A DNA stretch of 5,244 bases from Patescibacteria group bacterium (GTDB taxonomy: Bacteria > Patescibacteriota > Saccharimonadia > Saccharimonadales > CAIOMD01): the NCBI GenBank assembly GCA_025453305.1, contig JALOQO010000050.1, positions 1 through 5,244 on the forward strand, given 5' to 3'. Of this stretch, positions 4,315 to 5,244 are shown piece by piece. The notes under the pieces were generated by a model that saw only the letters and a list, made by a program, of their open reading frames with translations, was not told the DNA's origin and searched no databases. Position 1 is the first letter of the stretch. The number at the start of each line of letters is the position of its first letter. A program made the position numbers and the translations under genes.

Positions 4315-5244
4315 TGTCTAAAAAAGGATCTGAAGATAGCGTGCCAGCAACTTGGCCACCGGATTTAGCATTACCTCTTGAAATGCAATTTAAAGCTGCT
4401 GTGGCTGAAGTTGAAGGGGATATTAGTAAATCTGCAAGAGAACCAGTTATAGACGATGATATTCCCCTAGATGGGCTAAAAAAAGAATGGATTGACTTTG
4501 CTAATATATTACTAGAATTTATTAGACACAACGAAGAAATTAGGAGAGCTGTGATTAATGTCGGTACTATGGCTGTACAGCAAACAATGCTAAAAGAATT
4601 ATTTTCTGGATTAATAGATACCGAATTGTGGCAGGAATATGAAGATGATCCTTTATTTATGCAATTATTAGCTTTGGCTTCCTTTGGTGAAGTACCGGAA
4701 GAGCTGTTGGTACCAGATATTAGAAATGCCCCAGAGTTAGTGAGTACTACAATTAAAGCTAAAAATATCAAGGATGCTACACGACTAAAAAGAGAAAAAT
4801 ATAACGAAGGAAATCGTGAAATTGATGCCGATGGCCTAGTATTTGAATTGTTTAGTGGGGGAGTTACAGACATTTCAATATACCAAAACATGCTAAATAG
4901 TTTCATAGAAAGAATGCAATATAATCCCGGCGTGTCTAAGGATGAGAAAAAACTTACAGCTTTACTTTTGCATATCTCCAGAACGATAAAGCTATTGTCT
5001 GCTATTGCGACACTTCAAGAAAGCGGTATACAAGTAGAAACTAGTAGCGATGGTTTGTCTCGTTTAGTACTAAAAAGCGGAATAACATTTATAACAGCAA
5101 GAGACAAGATAAATTTACAGGGCTTAATTGAAAGCGGTACAGATGTTAAGCTGGAATTAGTAAGCGACCGCAGCCTTAAACTAACAACAGGTGAAAAGAC
5201 ATATTTCATAAAAGAAAGAAAAACACCAAAACATCTTATAACAC
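4314..5244 (+). CDS. Unrecognised acidic protein, 3' truncated
   Basis: An open frame from ATG 4314 to the window edge, at least 310 residues, with no stop codon. I do not recognise the family. Residues 1-55 are low in order and acidic (EPVIDDDIPLDG, 43-54). Residues about 56-125 look helical and amphipathic (WIDFANILLEFIRHNEEI, then TMAVQQTMLKELFSGLI). Another helical block covers about 180-235. From about 240 the pattern changes to short alternating strands (RLVLKSGITFITARDK, VKLELVSDRSLKLTTG) ending in KTYFIKERKTPKHLIT (295-310). There is no signal peptide or membrane helix, so it is probably cytoplasmic. The hydrophobic-x-K-E at the end resembles the third strand of protein-kinase-like folds, but that is a guess. 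The start is supported by a consensus extended -10 and codon composition like its neighbours. Confidence 0.75.
   Translation, partial: MSKKGSEDSVPATWPPDLALPLEMQFKAAVAEVEGDISKSAREPVIDDDIPLDGLKKEWIDFANILLEFIRHNEEIRRAVINVGTMAVQQTMLKELFSGLIDTELWQEYEDDPLFMQLLALASFGEVPEELLVPDIRNAPELVSTTIKAKNIKDATRLKREKYNEGNREIDADGLVFELFSGGVTDISIYQNMLNSFIERMQYNPGVSKDEKKLTALLLHISRTIKLLSAIATLQESGIQVETSSDGLSRLVLKSGITFITARDKINLQGLIESGTDVKLELVSDRSLKLTTGEKTYFIKERKTPKHLIT

Noticed and set aside
4241..4906. Long minus-strand reading frame of 221 codons, Ser-rich with hydrophobic runs
   Set aside because: It lies antisense to the plus-strand frame that starts at 4314 and stays open to the window edge. The plus frame has a consensus extended -10 and continues well past 4906. 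The minus frame's Ser/Ile/Leu-rich translation is typical of an antisense shadow.

Overview
The window is 5.2 kb of AT-rich bacterial DNA in which every gene I can support lies on the plus strand. It opens inside the 3' part of a single-chain glycyl-tRNA synthetase gene and closes inside an unrecognised gene. The small genes, single-chain GlyRS, low GC and mix of housekeeping and salvage-type enzymes would suit a reduced-genome bacterium, possibly Patescibacteria/CPR such as Saccharibacteria. That placement is inference, not proof. The standard code with UGA as stop fits: two genes end in TGA and no reading frame has an internal TGA, which argues against the UGA-glycine code of Gracilibacteria/SR1.

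Layout: (1) GlyRS C-terminal part and a Nudix hydrolase, overlapping by one base (2-1275). (2) A 196-bp gap with tandem GGCTTAGAGG copies, two hairpins and a promoter-like site (1276-1471). (3) A P-loop kinase and a HAD hydrolase overlapping by 11 bases (1472-2579). (4) A 49-residue protein with four CxxC knuckles of the DnaJ zinc-finger type, GC-rich and starting at GTG behind a clear Shine-Dalgarno (2683-2832), followed by a strong hairpin terminator. (5) A divergent peptide deformylase (2928-3494). (6) A short TyrA-family dehydrogenase of the plant/arogenate type (3541-4251). (7) An unrecognised acidic protein, open at the window edge (4314-5244).

Functional links: GlyRS and deformylase serve translation. 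Nudix, kinase and HAD proteins are generic nucleotide or phosphate-ester enzymes whose substrates cannot be read from sequence. No single pathway joins the genes.

The most distinctive signal is in expression. All four genes that begin after an intergenic gap and lack a Shine-Dalgarno carry a -10-like hexamer ending 6-8 bases before the ATG, three of them with the extended TGn motif. This predicts leaderless mRNAs. The small zinc-knuckle gene breaks the rule, having a Shine-Dalgarno, a GTG start and about 58% GC. No CRISPR, tRNA, rRNA, insertion sequence or known defence system was seen.
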